Of a stretch of DNA of 46,595 bases, positions 1 to 7,871 are shown piece by piece. The translations under genes and the position numbers were made by a program. The notes beneath the pieces were generated by a model, which was given only the letters and a program-made list of their open reading frames with translations, was not told where the DNA came from and did not search any database. The DNA is taken from the NCBI GenBank assembly GCA_023416735.1, contig JAEZGX010000031.1, positions 1-46,595 of the forward strand, written 5' to 3'. The DNA comes from Verrucomicrobiota bacterium (GTDB taxonomy: Bacteria; Verrucomicrobiota; Verrucomicrobiia; Opitutales; Opitutaceae). Position 1 is the first letter of the stretch; every line of letters begins with the position of its first letter.

Positions 1-44
1 CTCGGGCGGAGCGGCAGCGGATTGACGCGGTGCCGCAACCTTCG

Positions 45-69
45 GCGTCTGGCGCAACGCCCCAGACGC
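45..69 (-). terminator. Hairpin downstream of metY
   Basis: Inverted repeat with 8-bp arms (45-52 and 62-69, GCGTCTGG/CCAGACGC) and a 9-nt loop. It starts 11 bases past the metY stop on the - strand. No T-run follows, so intrinsic termination is plausible but not proven. Confidence 0.4.
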
Positions 70-79
70 GGAATCCTGC

Positions 80-1393
80 TCAAGCTTGAGCGAGCGCTTG
101 ATCGACGTCGGCTTTCAGGTCGGCGAAATCTTCGCAGCCGAGGCTGAGGCGGATGTAGTCCGGCTGCACGCCGGTCGAAGTTTGCTCTTCCGCGGTGAGC
201 TGGCTGTGCGTCGTGCTGGCGGGATGAATCGCGAGCGATTTGGCGTCGCCGATGTTGGCGAGATGACTGAAGAGCTTCAGCGAATTGATGACGCGTTTCG
301 CGCCCTCGTAGCCGCTCTTCACGCCGAAGCCCAGGAGGCCGCCGTATCCGCCGGTCAGATACTTGTTGGCGGCGGCGTGGTATTTCGACGACGGCAGGCC
401 GGGGTAGTTGACCCAGGTGACCTGCGGGTGTTCGGCGAGGTGTTGCGCCATGGCGAGGGCGTTGGCGCAGATGCGTTCCATGCGGAGATGGAGCGTTTCG
501 ATGCCGATGAGCGTCTGCCAGGCGTTGAACGGCGAGATGCAGTTGCCGGTGTCGCGCAGGAGTTGCAGGCGCATTTTCATCGCGAAGGCGATGTTGGCGC
601 CGCCGGCGGGAGGGAAGGCTTTGAAAGCGTCCCAGTGAACGAGACCATGATATGAGGCGTCGGGGGTGGTGAAACCGGGGAAGCGGCCGGAGCCCCAGTC
701 GAAGTTGCCGCCGTCAACGACGATGCCGCCGATCGAAGTGCCGTGGCCGCCGAGGTATTTCGTGGTCGAGTGAACGACGATGTTGGCGCCCCATTCGAAG
801 GAGCGGTGGAGGATCGGCGAGAGGCAGGTGTTATCGAGGATGAGCGGCACGCCGAGTTCGCGACCGATCGTGGCGACCTCCTCGACGGGGAAGATGTTGA
901 GCGCGGGGTTGCCGAGGCCTTCGCCGTAGAAGGCTTTGGTGTTGGGGCGGACGGCGCGGCGGAAGGCTTCGACGTCGTCAGCGTCGACGAACGTGATGTC
1001 GATGCCGAGTTTGGGGAGGGTGTGGTGGAAGAGATTGTAGGTGCCGCCGTAGAGTTGCGAAACGGAGACGATGTGATCCCCGGCGCCGGCGAGGTTGAGA
1101 ATGGCGCTGGTGATGGCGGCCTGGCCGGAAGCGTGGCCGAGTGCGGCGGTGCCGCCCTCGAGCGCGGCGAGGCGCTGCTCGAAGACGTCCGTCGTGGGAT
1201 TCATGATACGCGTGTAGATGTTGCCGAGTTCCTTGAGCGCGAAGAGATTCGCGGCGTGGTCGGTGTCGCGGAATACGTAGCTCGTCGTCTGGTAAAGCGG
1301 CACGGCGCGGGAGTTGGTCGCGGGATCGGGCGTTTGGCCCGCGTGGAGTGATTTCGTGCCGAGACCGGAGGGATAAGGACGGATCGAGGACAT
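80..1393 (-). CDS. metY: O-acetylhomoserine aminocarboxypropyltransferase (sulfhydrylase)
   Basis: A 437-aa PLP enzyme of the Cys/Met-metabolism family. The family uses O-acetylhomoserine and sulfide (or methanethiol) to make homocysteine (or methionine) in the cytoplasm. The PLP-binding lysine lies in HSTTKYLGGHG (Lys212), preceded by the family motif LDNTCLSP (about 186-193), and the C-terminus has the substrate-binding IRLSLGCED. Length fits MetY (about 430 aa) rather than the shorter MetB/MetC. The ATG at 1393 is chosen because the alignable N-terminus (LGTKSLHAGQ) begins 10 residues later, although the frame stays open far upstream. It is divergent from ddh. No SAM-riboswitch fold was recognised in the 120-base gap. 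Confidence 0.95.
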   Translation of the reverse strand: MSSIRPYPSGLGTKSLHAGQTPDPATNSRAVPLYQTTSYVFRDTDHAANLFALKELGNIYTRIMNPTTDVFEQRLAALEGGTAALGHASGQAAITSAILNLAGAGDHIVSVSQLYGGTYNLFHHTLPKLGIDITFVDADDVEAFRRAVRPNTKAFYGEGLGNPALNIFPVEEVATIGRELGVPLILDNTCLSPILHRSFEWGANIVVHSTTKYLGGHGTSIGGIVVDGGNFDWGSGRFPGFTTPDASYHGLVHWDAFKAFPPAGGANIAFAMKMRLQLLRDTGNCISPFNAWQTLIGIETLHLRMERICANALAMAQHLAEHPQVTWVNYPGLPSSKYHAAANKYLTGGYGGLLGFGVKSGYEGAKRVINSLKLFSHLANIGDAKSLAIHPASTTHSQLTAEEQTSTGVQPDYIRLSLGCEDFADLKADVDQALAQA

Positions 1394-1516
1394 AGTGGCT
1401 AAAGGGTTGAAGGAGGCCGGGGAGAAAAGACGAGCCCGGAAAATTCGGAGCGGAAAAGTCGGGTGGAAACTCCGGCCTTTCCCTGCGAGTCGCGGATTGT
1501 TTGGGTGGCCGTTCGC

Positions 1517-2428
1517 ATGAACAACAAGACTCTCCGCATCGCAGTGGTTGGATATGGCAATATCGGGTGCTCGGCCGTCGAAGCCGTGCAGGCGGCTCCC
1601 GACATGGAACTCGCCGGCGTGGTCCGCCGGGCGGCCGGGCAGCCGGTGCCCGCGGAGTTGGCGGGAATCGCGATCACGGATGACGTGACGAAGCTCGGGA
1701 AGGTGGATGCGGCGTTGCTGTGTGGACCGACACGCAGCATCCCGGAAACGGCGCCGGTGTATTTGAAGCGCGGTATCCACACTGTGGATAGCTTCGACAT
1801 TCACGGGCAGAAGCTTTGGGACCTGCGGCAAACGTTCGACGCGATCGGCAAGGAGCACGGCAGTGTGGCGGTGGTGTCGGCGGGGTGGGATCCGGGCAGC
1901 GATTCGGTGTTGCGGGCGCTGTTGCTCGCGATGGCTCCGCGCGGGATCACCTATACGAACTTCGGCCCCGGCATGAGCATGGGGCACTCGGTGTGCGCGA
2001 AAGGAAAGCCGGGCGTGAAGGATGCGCTTTCGATGACGATCCCGACGGGAACGGGCGTCCATCGCAGGATGGTGTATGTGGAGTTGGAGCCGGGCGCGGA
2101 GTTCGCTGCGGTGGAGAAAGCGATCAAGTCGGACGATTATTTCGTGAACGACGACACTCGAGTCATGGCGGTGCCGAGCATCGAGGCGTTGAAGGACGTG
2201 GGACACGGCGTGCGCATGGAGCGCAAAGGCGTGAGCGGAACGACGCACAACCAGCTGTTCGAATTTCGGATGACGATCAACAATCCGGCGCTAACGGCGC
2301 AGATCATGGTGTCGTGCGCCCGGGCGGCGGCGCTGCGATTGAAGCCGGGTGCTTACACGATGCCCGAGATTGCGCCGATGGATATGCTGCCCGGCAGCCG
2401 TGAAGAGCTGGTGAAGTCGCTCGTTTGA
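1517..2428 (+). CDS. ddh: meso-diaminopimelate D-dehydrogenase
   Basis: A 303-aa NADP-dependent enzyme. The family carries out reductive amination of L-2-amino-6-oxopimelate to meso-DAP, a one-step bypass of the succinylase/acetylase branches for lysine and peptidoglycan. Visible signatures are the Rossmann motif GYGNIG (12-17), SAGWDPG (121-127) and FGPGMSMGHS (149-158). An upstream in-frame GTG at 1463 would add 18 residues with no family similarity, so the ATG at 1517 just before the Rossmann strand is used. It diverges from metY and converges with the esterase gene. Confidence 0.93.
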   Translation: MNNKTLRIAVVGYGNIGCSAVEAVQAAPDMELAGVVRRAAGQPVPAELAGIAITDDVTKLGKVDAALLCGPTRSIPETAPVYLKRGIHTVDSFDIHGQKLWDLRQTFDAIGKEHGSVAVVSAGWDPGSDSVLRALLLAMAPRGITYTNFGPGMSMGHSVCAKGKPGVKDALSMTIPTGTGVHRRMVYVELEPGAEFAAVEKAIKSDDYFVNDDTRVMAVPSIEALKDVGHGVRMERKGVSGTTHNQLFEFRMTINNPALTAQIMVSCARAAALRLKPGAYTMPEIAPMDMLPGSREELVKSLV

Positions 2429-2448
2429 GCGCTCCGTGTTCGCGGGCG

Positions 2449-2473
2449 ACGCGTGGGCGAAAAGCTCACGCGT
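2449..2473. terminator. Bidirectional hairpin between ddh and esterase
   Basis: A 10-bp stem (one G-T pair; 2449-2458 with 2464-2473) and a 5-nt GAAAA loop, exactly between two convergent stop codons (2428 and 2486). Position suggests a shared terminator. There is no T-run on either side. Confidence 0.5.
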
Positions 2474-2485
2474 TCCACGGATTGC

Positions 2486-3664
2486 TCAATCGGCGGGATA
2501 ATCGTGCCACACCCACTCGAGGGCTTGCGGCAAGGTTTGGATGCGCGCGGCGCCCATGCTGTGGCCGACGTTGAGCGCGAAGACGTATTGGTAGCGGTAA
2601 CCTTTTTCGGCGAGGACGTGGGCCATGCGGTGATTGGCTTCGACCCAATCGTGCATGTCGTCGCGCATGACATTGGGGTTGAGCAGATCGCGATCGCCCA
2701 CGGCCATCCAGAGGCGAAGGGGTTTGCGCGGACTTTCGGGGATGAGTTTCGCATGGAAATCCCAGGCGCCGCCGGGAGTCTCGGGATCGAACGGCCATTG
2801 CTGATTCACGAAGGTGCCGGAGGTGGTGATCACGCGGCGGTAAAGATCGGGCCGATACCACGCCATGATGAGCGCGGCGGCGCCGCCGGAGCTGTTGCCC
2901 ATCGTGGCGCGCGCTTCGGGGTCTTTCGTGAGCGTGACGCCGCAGTTCTTCTCCACGAGCGGCAGCACTTCGTTCTCGATGAATTCGGCGAAGAGACCGG
3001 ACATCGTGTCGTATTCGCGGCCGCGTTGGTGCCCTTGGGCGTCGCCCCCGCCGTGGCGGATCATGATGGCGATTTGAACCGGCACGCGCTGCTGCGCGAT
3101 GAGGTTATCGAGGACGCGAGGAAGATCGAGGTTGGGTTTGCCCAATTCGGGTCCGTCATGCACGACGATGAAAGGCGCGGGAGTGCCGGGCGTGTATTGG
3201 GCGGGCACATACACGGTGATGGCGCGCTCGTAATCGATCGGGTGCGTTTCGACGATGAGCGTCTTCGGATTGTTGGGATCGACTTTGCCGAACTCGTTTC
3301 GCGCGATGCCGGGGTTGTAGTAGCGGCTGTCTTTCGAAGACATCGTGAACTGCGTGACCTTTCCCTGAGGGACACCTTCGATGACCTCGAACTCGCGCGG
3401 GCGGAGGTAGTCCGGACCGATGACGAAATTGCCGACGGCATCGATGGGCGGATTTACGCCGGGCTGGCCATCGAGCCGGATGAATTTCGGTGCGCCGGGC
3501 GCATCGGGTGAACGAGTGGGAGGCGGTGGCGGGCGAGCGCCTGCGGCAGGCGGCGTGGAAGATGGCGGCGAGGCACTGGCCAGGAGAGGGTCAGCCGCGA
3601 AAAGGGGCGAGAGGAGTAGAGCGGTCAAGGCAGGAACGATGCGGAGCAGGGCAGTGATGAGCAT
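2486..3664 (-). CDS. Secreted alpha/beta-hydrolase esterase (CE1 / enterochelin-esterase-like)
   Basis: A 392-aa exported protein: hydrophobic signal peptide (about 1-24), Pro/Ala-rich linker (30-58), then an alpha/beta hydrolase of the Fes/IroE/feruloyl-esterase kind. The nucleophile elbow is GNSSGG (256-261, likely Ser258). Asp in VGDRDLLNPN (about 324-326) and His in NVGHSMGAA (His368) complete a likely triad. Family members remove acetyl or feruloyl groups from plant polysaccharides or hydrolyse siderophore esters; substrate here is unknown. It is the last gene of a - strand series of sugar-related exported proteins and is separated from the dehydrogenase upstream by a palindromic repeat. 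Confidence 0.8.
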   Translation of the reverse strand: MLITALLRIVPALTALLLSPLFAADPLLASASPPSSTPPAAGARPPPPPTRSPDAPGAPKFIRLDGQPGVNPPIDAVGNFVIGPDYLRPREFEVIEGVPQGKVTQFTMSSKDSRYYNPGIARNEFGKVDPNNPKTLIVETHPIDYERAITVYVPAQYTPGTPAPFIVVHDGPELGKPNLDLPRVLDNLIAQQRVPVQIAIMIRHGGGDAQGHQRGREYDTMSGLFAEFIENEVLPLVEKNCGVTLTKDPEARATMGNSSGGAAALIMAWYRPDLYRRVITTSGTFVNQQWPFDPETPGGAWDFHAKLIPESPRKPLRLWMAVGDRDLLNPNVMRDDMHDWVEANHRMAHVLAEKGYRYQYVFALNVGHSMGAARIQTLPQALEWVWHDYPAD

Positions 3665-3690
3665 GAGAAAGCGCAGAGGGATTTGGATTC

Positions 3691-3751
3691 ACCACAGAGG
3701 CACGGAGACACGAAGAAGAGGGCATTCTTGGTGTTTTCGTGTCTTTGTGGT
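3691..3751. repeat. Inverted-arm element with period-8 repeats
   Basis: Left arm 3693-3716 has three 8-mers (CACAGAGG, CACGGAGA, CACGAAGA). The right arm 3726-3751 is the inverse of three similar 8-mers (CACAAAGA, CACGAAAA, CACCAAGA). The arms match at about 20 of 25 positions around a loop of about 10 nt. The element fills the gap between the esterase and the Gfo/Idh gene. Confidence 0.8.
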
Positions 3752-3766
3752 TCAACGGGATCGAGG

Positions 3767-4996
3767 TCAGGTTTTGAGGCCGCGGAGGTCGACTTCTAGT
3801 CGTTTGTTTTCGCGGAGGATTGTGTCCATCGTCAGCCGTTCGCGGCGAGCGGCGGCTTCGTATCCAAGAACGCACGTCAGCACGCCGTCGACGGCGCGCT
3901 GGCAGGTGTCGTTGGTGAGATGGCCGGAAGTGACTTCGTCGTAGAAACGCGCGATGTTTCGCCGGGCGCCGGCTTCGTAGAGGTTTTCGATTTCGCCGCC
4001 GCCGTAGTGTTGGCGGCCGCCGCGGAGGTAGGATTTTCCCCAGTAATTGAGAACGGCGTGGGCTTCGGTGCCGTAGATCGCGGCGCTGAGTTCGAGCGGC
4101 GAATTATTGTCGAGGGCCTGGCCGGCGTGGTGGTGGATGAGACCGTCCGCGTATTCGTAAACGAGCGCGACGACATCGCGGGCGTCGCCGTGAGGATTGG
4201 GGCGCAGAATGTTCGATGCGCCGCTCGCCACGACGGGGCGTTGTCCGAGAATCCAGAGCGCGGCGTCGATCGCGTGGATGTCGAAGTTGCCGAGATAGTC
4301 GCAGCTGAGTGCGACGTCGTTGACCCAGATCAGATGCTGGAGGCGGCTTTCGATGGTTTCGGTTTTCGGCGGGTCTTGTTGCAGGCCGGTTTGGCCGGTG
4401 GTGACGATGCGGGAGATTTTTCCCAAGGCGCCGTTTTCGATGCGGGAGGCGATCTCGAGATTTATCGGGTCGGTCGGCATCTGATAATCGACGAGGAAAC
4501 ATTTCTCCGCCTCGGAGGCGCGGCGACCGGCCGCTTCGACGCGGAGCGCGCCGGGGACATCGGCGGCAACGGGTTTGGCCATGTAAACGTGGAGACCGGC
4601 ATCAACCGCGGCGCTGACGTGTTCGGGAATGAAGTAGGGCGGCGTTTCAACAGCGACGGCTTCGACGCCGCTTTCGATGAGTTGCTTGTAGCCGGACAAG
4701 GTGGAGAAACGTCGCGACGGATCGACGCCGAGGTCGGCGCCGCATTTCTCGGCGACGTCCGGAAAGTAGTCGGCGACGGCCCAGATCTCGTAGCCGCCGT
4801 GCTCCTGGAAAAGTTTCGCGATCCAGGCGCCGCGTCCGCCATTGCCGATGACGCCGAGTTTGATTTTGCGGCGGTGAGATGGCGGGGCAGCGGCGGAGAG
4901 ATCTGGAGTCCAGCGAAGAGAGGCAGCGGCCGCGGCGACGAGCGCGCCGCGTATGAACCCGCGGCGGGAGGGATCAGAGGAGAGAGGCGTGTTCAT
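3767..4996 (-). CDS. Tat-exported Gfo/Idh/MocA family oxidoreductase
   Basis: A 409-aa NAD(P)-dependent dehydrogenase of the glucose-fructose oxidoreductase type, with a twin-arginine signal (SRRGFIRGALV, Arg11-Arg12) and Ala-rich h-region. The Rossmann motif GVIGNGGRG is at about 48-56. The usual EKP motif reads AKP in YMAKPVAAD, keeping the lysine. Such proteins oxidise sugar hydroxyls in the periplasm. The ATG at 4996 overlaps the DUF1080 stop (ATGA, 4993-4996), so the two are translationally coupled. An upstream ATG in the same frame would place 15 non-signal-like residues before the Tat motif and is rejected. Confidence 0.87.
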   Translation of the reverse strand: MNTPLSSDPSRRGFIRGALVAAAAASLRWTPDLSAAAPPSHRRKIKLGVIGNGGRGAWIAKLFQEHGGYEIWAVADYFPDVAEKCGADLGVDPSRRFSTLSGYKQLIESGVEAVAVETPPYFIPEHVSAAVDAGLHVYMAKPVAADVPGALRVEAAGRRASEAEKCFLVDYQMPTDPINLEIASRIENGALGKISRIVTTGQTGLQQDPPKTETIESRLQHLIWVNDVALSCDYLGNFDIHAIDAALWILGQRPVVASGASNILRPNPHGDARDVVALVYEYADGLIHHHAGQALDNNSPLELSAAIYGTEAHAVLNYWGKSYLRGGRQHYGGGEIENLYEAGARRNIARFYDEVTSGHLTNDTCQRAVDGVLTCVLGYEAAARRERLTMDTILRENKRLEVDLRGLKT

Positions 4997-5616
4997 GGCG
5001 TCGTGGTGGGGTGGGTTTGGATTTCGATGTCCTTGAACCAAACATCGACGTGCTCGCTGCCGTGAACCTGGAGTGCGAAATGTCCTTCACGACGGCCCGG
5101 ATCGTCGACGAGCTCGGCTGATTTCTTTCCGTTCACGTGAACGACGATGTGGCCGCCGCGAGCAGTGACAGTCATTTCGTTCCATTCACCCGGTTTGAAC
5201 CAACTCGCGACCTGTGCGGGCGTGGGCTGCGAGACCCAAGCGCGGCCGTTGGTTTCGTAGAGACCGCCGACATCTTTGACGGCGTCGATCTCGGCTTGGA
5301 AACCGGTGACGCCGCTGAAGCCTTCTTTGGCGATGCGGAAATAAAGACCGCTGTTGCCGGCGATGGCTTTGAACTTCAGGCGAATCGTGAAATCGCGAAA
5401 CCTGCGATCGGTGACGAGATGGCCGTAGTCTTCTTCGCTGGCGGCGTGCGTGGCGTGGATTGCGCCTTCTTCGATTTTCCACTCGCCGCGTCCGATGATG
5501 TGCCAGCCATCGAGGGTTTTGCCGTCCCACAACGGCGTCCATTTCTCCGCGGCGCGGGCCAGCGGATGAGCGCAGAACAAGATCAAGGCGGCGACGAGGA
5601 ACGAGCGGGGTTTCAT
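4993..5616 (-). CDS. Secreted DUF1080 / 3-keto-disaccharide hydrolase domain protein
   Basis: A 207-aa protein with a signal peptide (MKPRSFLVAALILF to about residue 23, ARAAE cleavage region) and one DUF1080 domain (PF06439, LamG-like jelly-roll). Hallmarks: WTPLWDGKTLDGWH at the start, then SGLYFRI and GFQAEIDA, and a terminal FKDIEI strand. Some family members cleave 3-keto-glycosides; others are uncharacterised. The ATG at 5616 gives a clean signal peptide; an upstream in-frame extension to 5682 does not look like one. It is translationally coupled to the following Gfo/Idh dehydrogenase, which fits oxidation and cleavage of the same sugar. Confidence 0.85.
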   Translation of the reverse strand: MKPRSFLVAALILFCAHPLARAAEKWTPLWDGKTLDGWHIIGRGEWKIEEGAIHATHAASEEDYGHLVTDRRFRDFTIRLKFKAIAGNSGLYFRIAKEGFSGVTGFQAEIDAVKDVGGLYETNGRAWVSQPTPAQVASWFKPGEWNEMTVTARGGHIVVHVNGKKSAELVDDPGRREGHFALQVHGSEHVDVWFKDIEIQTHPTTTP

Positions 5617-5634
5617 GGCGCGAGGGGTTGGGGT

Positions 5635-5667
5635 AAACCGACGAACGGGAGAAACGTTCGTCGGTTT
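5635..5667. other. Perfect 13-bp hairpin 18 nt upstream of the DUF1080 start
   Basis: Arms 5635-5647 and 5655-5667 (AAACCGACGAACG and its exact reverse complement) with a 7-nt loop. On the - strand it lies 67 nt after the beta-propeller stop and 18 nt before the DUF1080 ATG. It could terminate the former or fold in the leader of the latter. The T-run is short in both directions. Confidence 0.6.
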
Positions 5668-5734
5668 TCGTCCGTAGCGCAATTTCTGCGATGACCGTAT
5701 TGCCCCGGCTGAGACGGCCAGGCAGCGGCGCGCG

Positions 5735-7561
5735 TCAGGGAGTTTTACTCAGCGCGGCGGCGAGGTCGAAGCCGGAAGCAGGCGTGATGGTATGGCGGAC
5801 GAAACCTTCGTCGGTGGCGCTGAGGACGCGCAATTTTCCGTCGGCGCTCATGGTGACAAAGCCGACGTATTTTGGCAGGGAGACTGCGGGTGCGCGTTGG
5901 AAGTTGAAGCGAGCGACGCGCTGGCCGTTGGCGTAGAGAATTTGGTCGGAGCCGCGGCCACCTTCGGCGCGTTCGAGGTTGAACCAGAGCAGGTGTTTTC
6001 CGTCCGGCGTGAAGAACGGCTGGGAGCGCTGTCCGTTTTCGAAGGACCAGATCGCTTTCCCGTCGACGTGCACGTGGTAGTTTTTGCCCTCCTTGGTGAC
6101 GTAAGAAAGGCGTTTGCTGTCGGGCGAGAAGAGGACGGCGCGATCATCGGATTGGGCGAAAGCGTTGGCGCGCCACGGCGCGGCGAGGTGGCCGGGCAGG
6201 TCGAGGGGTTTTCCGTCGATGAAGTGGGCGGCCTTTTTGATGCTGCCGATGGCGAAAGCGCTGCGCTTGCCGTCGGGGCTGAAGGTGAGGCTTTGTTTCA
6301 CGACGGCGGGAATGGAGATCGCATTGCCGACGCGCCACTCGGGATTGGAATAGACCTTGTCGCCGATGACGGCGACCGACGTGTTGTCGGTGCGGGCAGC
6401 GACGTAGGCGAAGCGGTTGCCCTTGGGAGCGATGACGAAGTCGTCGACGAATTTGTAGGCGTCGGATTCCTTTCCATTGACCAGCGGGAAGTGAAGGGCG
6501 CCTTGCATCGCGATGGACAGGCAGATGGACGAGTCAGCGGTGAAGCGGGCGTAGCTGCGGTCGGAACCGAGATTTTTGAAGCCCGAGTAGTTCGGGCTGC
6601 GTTTGCCGTCGAGCCACTGCCACATCGAAACGCCGGAGCTACCGTGGACGACGAGACGTTTGCCGTCGGGACTGAAGAGGAGGCTATGAGCGCCCAGCGT
6701 GTCCGGAAGGATTTTTCCGTCGAGCCAGACACCTTCGGCGGCGAGGCCGGCGATGCGGCCCGTGGAAGAGACGATGACTTTGCGCACGCGTGGCTGCAGC
6801 GGCTTTCCGTCAAGCAATGTGTCGGAGTTGGAGACGGAGAGAAGTTTGCCGTTGGGCAGGAAGGTCTGAGGTTGCGCGGAGTAGCCGGCGTATTTGCCGT
6901 TGAGAATCAGTTCGCCGTGTCCGGGAAACAGCGCGTAACGGGAATCGTCGTCGCTGAAAACGAGCGGCACGAAGTTGTGTTGGGCGAGACGGAGCGGGAG
7001 CGGTTTGCCGTCGACAAAGAGGCAGTAACCCGGCCGTTCGCCGCGAAGGTCGTGCTTGGCGACAAACCAGTGACGTTTACCCGTGGGCGAGAATTGGATC
7101 GTCAACGGATTTGCGGCGAGCGCTCCGGTTTCGAAAGGGCCGCGGTGAACTTCCTTTCCGTCGACGATGACGACGAACTCTTCGCCGACGAGACCGGCGT
7201 AGGCGTAGCGTTTGCCGTCGGCGCTGAAGATGACGGGGTGGTCCAGTTGGTCCTGCGAACTGAGGGCGGGGAACTGGCTGCGACCCAGCATGGGTTGTCC
7301 CTTGAGGTTGAGCAGCCGATCCAACGACGGGCCGATCTGGCCGTCGACCGAAACGGCGTAGCGGCTGCCTTGGCGAACGACGGCGGAGAGGCGCCCGCTG
7401 GGCTCGATGTGAACAGAGACGGCGTCGAGCGGAGCGACGATTACGGATTCAACGCGCGGCTCGGCGTGAACGGAGATTCCGAGCGAGACACCGAGGAGAG
7501 CGACGGCGGCGAACGCGTTTAGGCGGGTGCGTGGGAGGCGGGGTTTCGACAGGGCGAACAT
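5735..7561 (-). CDS. Exported beta-propeller (WD40/TolB-like) protein of unknown function
   Basis: A 608-aa protein with a signal peptide (about 1-33, LNAFAAVALLGVSLGISVHA). It is built from about nine to ten repeats alternating a FSPDGKR-type strand with a VDGK-type strand about 25-35 residues later (for example FSADGKRYAYAG followed by VIVDGKEV, and FSPDSKRLSYVT followed by VHVDGKAI). This is the pattern of PD40/TolB-like propeller blades. No catalytic motif is visible. The ATG at 7561 directly precedes the signal peptide; upstream codons in the frame are not signal-like. Likely a periplasmic or surface binding protein; specific role unknown. Confidence 0.75.
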   Translation of the reverse strand: MFALSKPRLPRTRLNAFAAVALLGVSLGISVHAEPRVESVIVAPLDAVSVHIEPSGRLSAVVRQGSRYAVSVDGQIGPSLDRLLNLKGQPMLGRSQFPALSSQDQLDHPVIFSADGKRYAYAGLVGEEFVVIVDGKEVHRGPFETGALAANPLTIQFSPTGKRHWFVAKHDLRGERPGYCLFVDGKPLPLRLAQHNFVPLVFSDDDSRYALFPGHGELILNGKYAGYSAQPQTFLPNGKLLSVSNSDTLLDGKPLQPRVRKVIVSSTGRIAGLAAEGVWLDGKILPDTLGAHSLLFSPDGKRLVVHGSSGVSMWQWLDGKRSPNYSGFKNLGSDRSYARFTADSSICLSIAMQGALHFPLVNGKESDAYKFVDDFVIAPKGNRFAYVAARTDNTSVAVIGDKVYSNPEWRVGNAISIPAVVKQSLTFSPDGKRSAFAIGSIKKAAHFIDGKPLDLPGHLAAPWRANAFAQSDDRAVLFSPDSKRLSYVTKEGKNYHVHVDGKAIWSFENGQRSQPFFTPDGKHLLWFNLERAEGGRGSDQILYANGQRVARFNFQRAPAVSLPKYVGFVTMSADGKLRVLSATDEGFVRHTITPASGFDLAAALSKTP

Positions 7562-7871
7562 GGCATGGGGCGCGATGGGGGTTTCGGGGATGAACGAAAC
7601 AAGCGCGCAGACGGAAAAGCGGGCGGCTTCGCCGCGCTTCCGGCGCGCCGTTCGTCCGAGGAGCCGCGAGCGCGGTGAGATCCTCGTGTTCGCGGCACGT
7701 TGTGACGAATGGTCGCGCAAGTGGCGAACCCGGTCGGCCGCGCGATGCTTGGGGCGTTCCATCGGGGGAACACTTACGCATCCGCGGCGCGGTCGCAGAT
7801 GCGCAAGGCGTGCGCTCCGATGAACGGGAGCCGTTCGAGAGACGGATTGCGCGAGGCAGCCGTCGGAGCGA
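7562..7871. other. Intergenic region upstream of the beta-propeller gene
   Basis: About 310 bases between two - strand genes. The only structure seen is a small perfect hairpin at 7822-7836 (GAACGG-GAG-CCGTTC), 36-50 nt past the Gfo/Idh stop and possibly its terminator. No RNA gene or convincing small ORF was recognised. It must contain the promoter of the beta-propeller gene, which I could not place. Confidence 0.5.

Noticed and set aside
1394..1516. Possible SAM (S-box) riboswitch before metY
   Set aside because: The 120-base divergent gap has no S-box core or K-turn and leaves little room for one.
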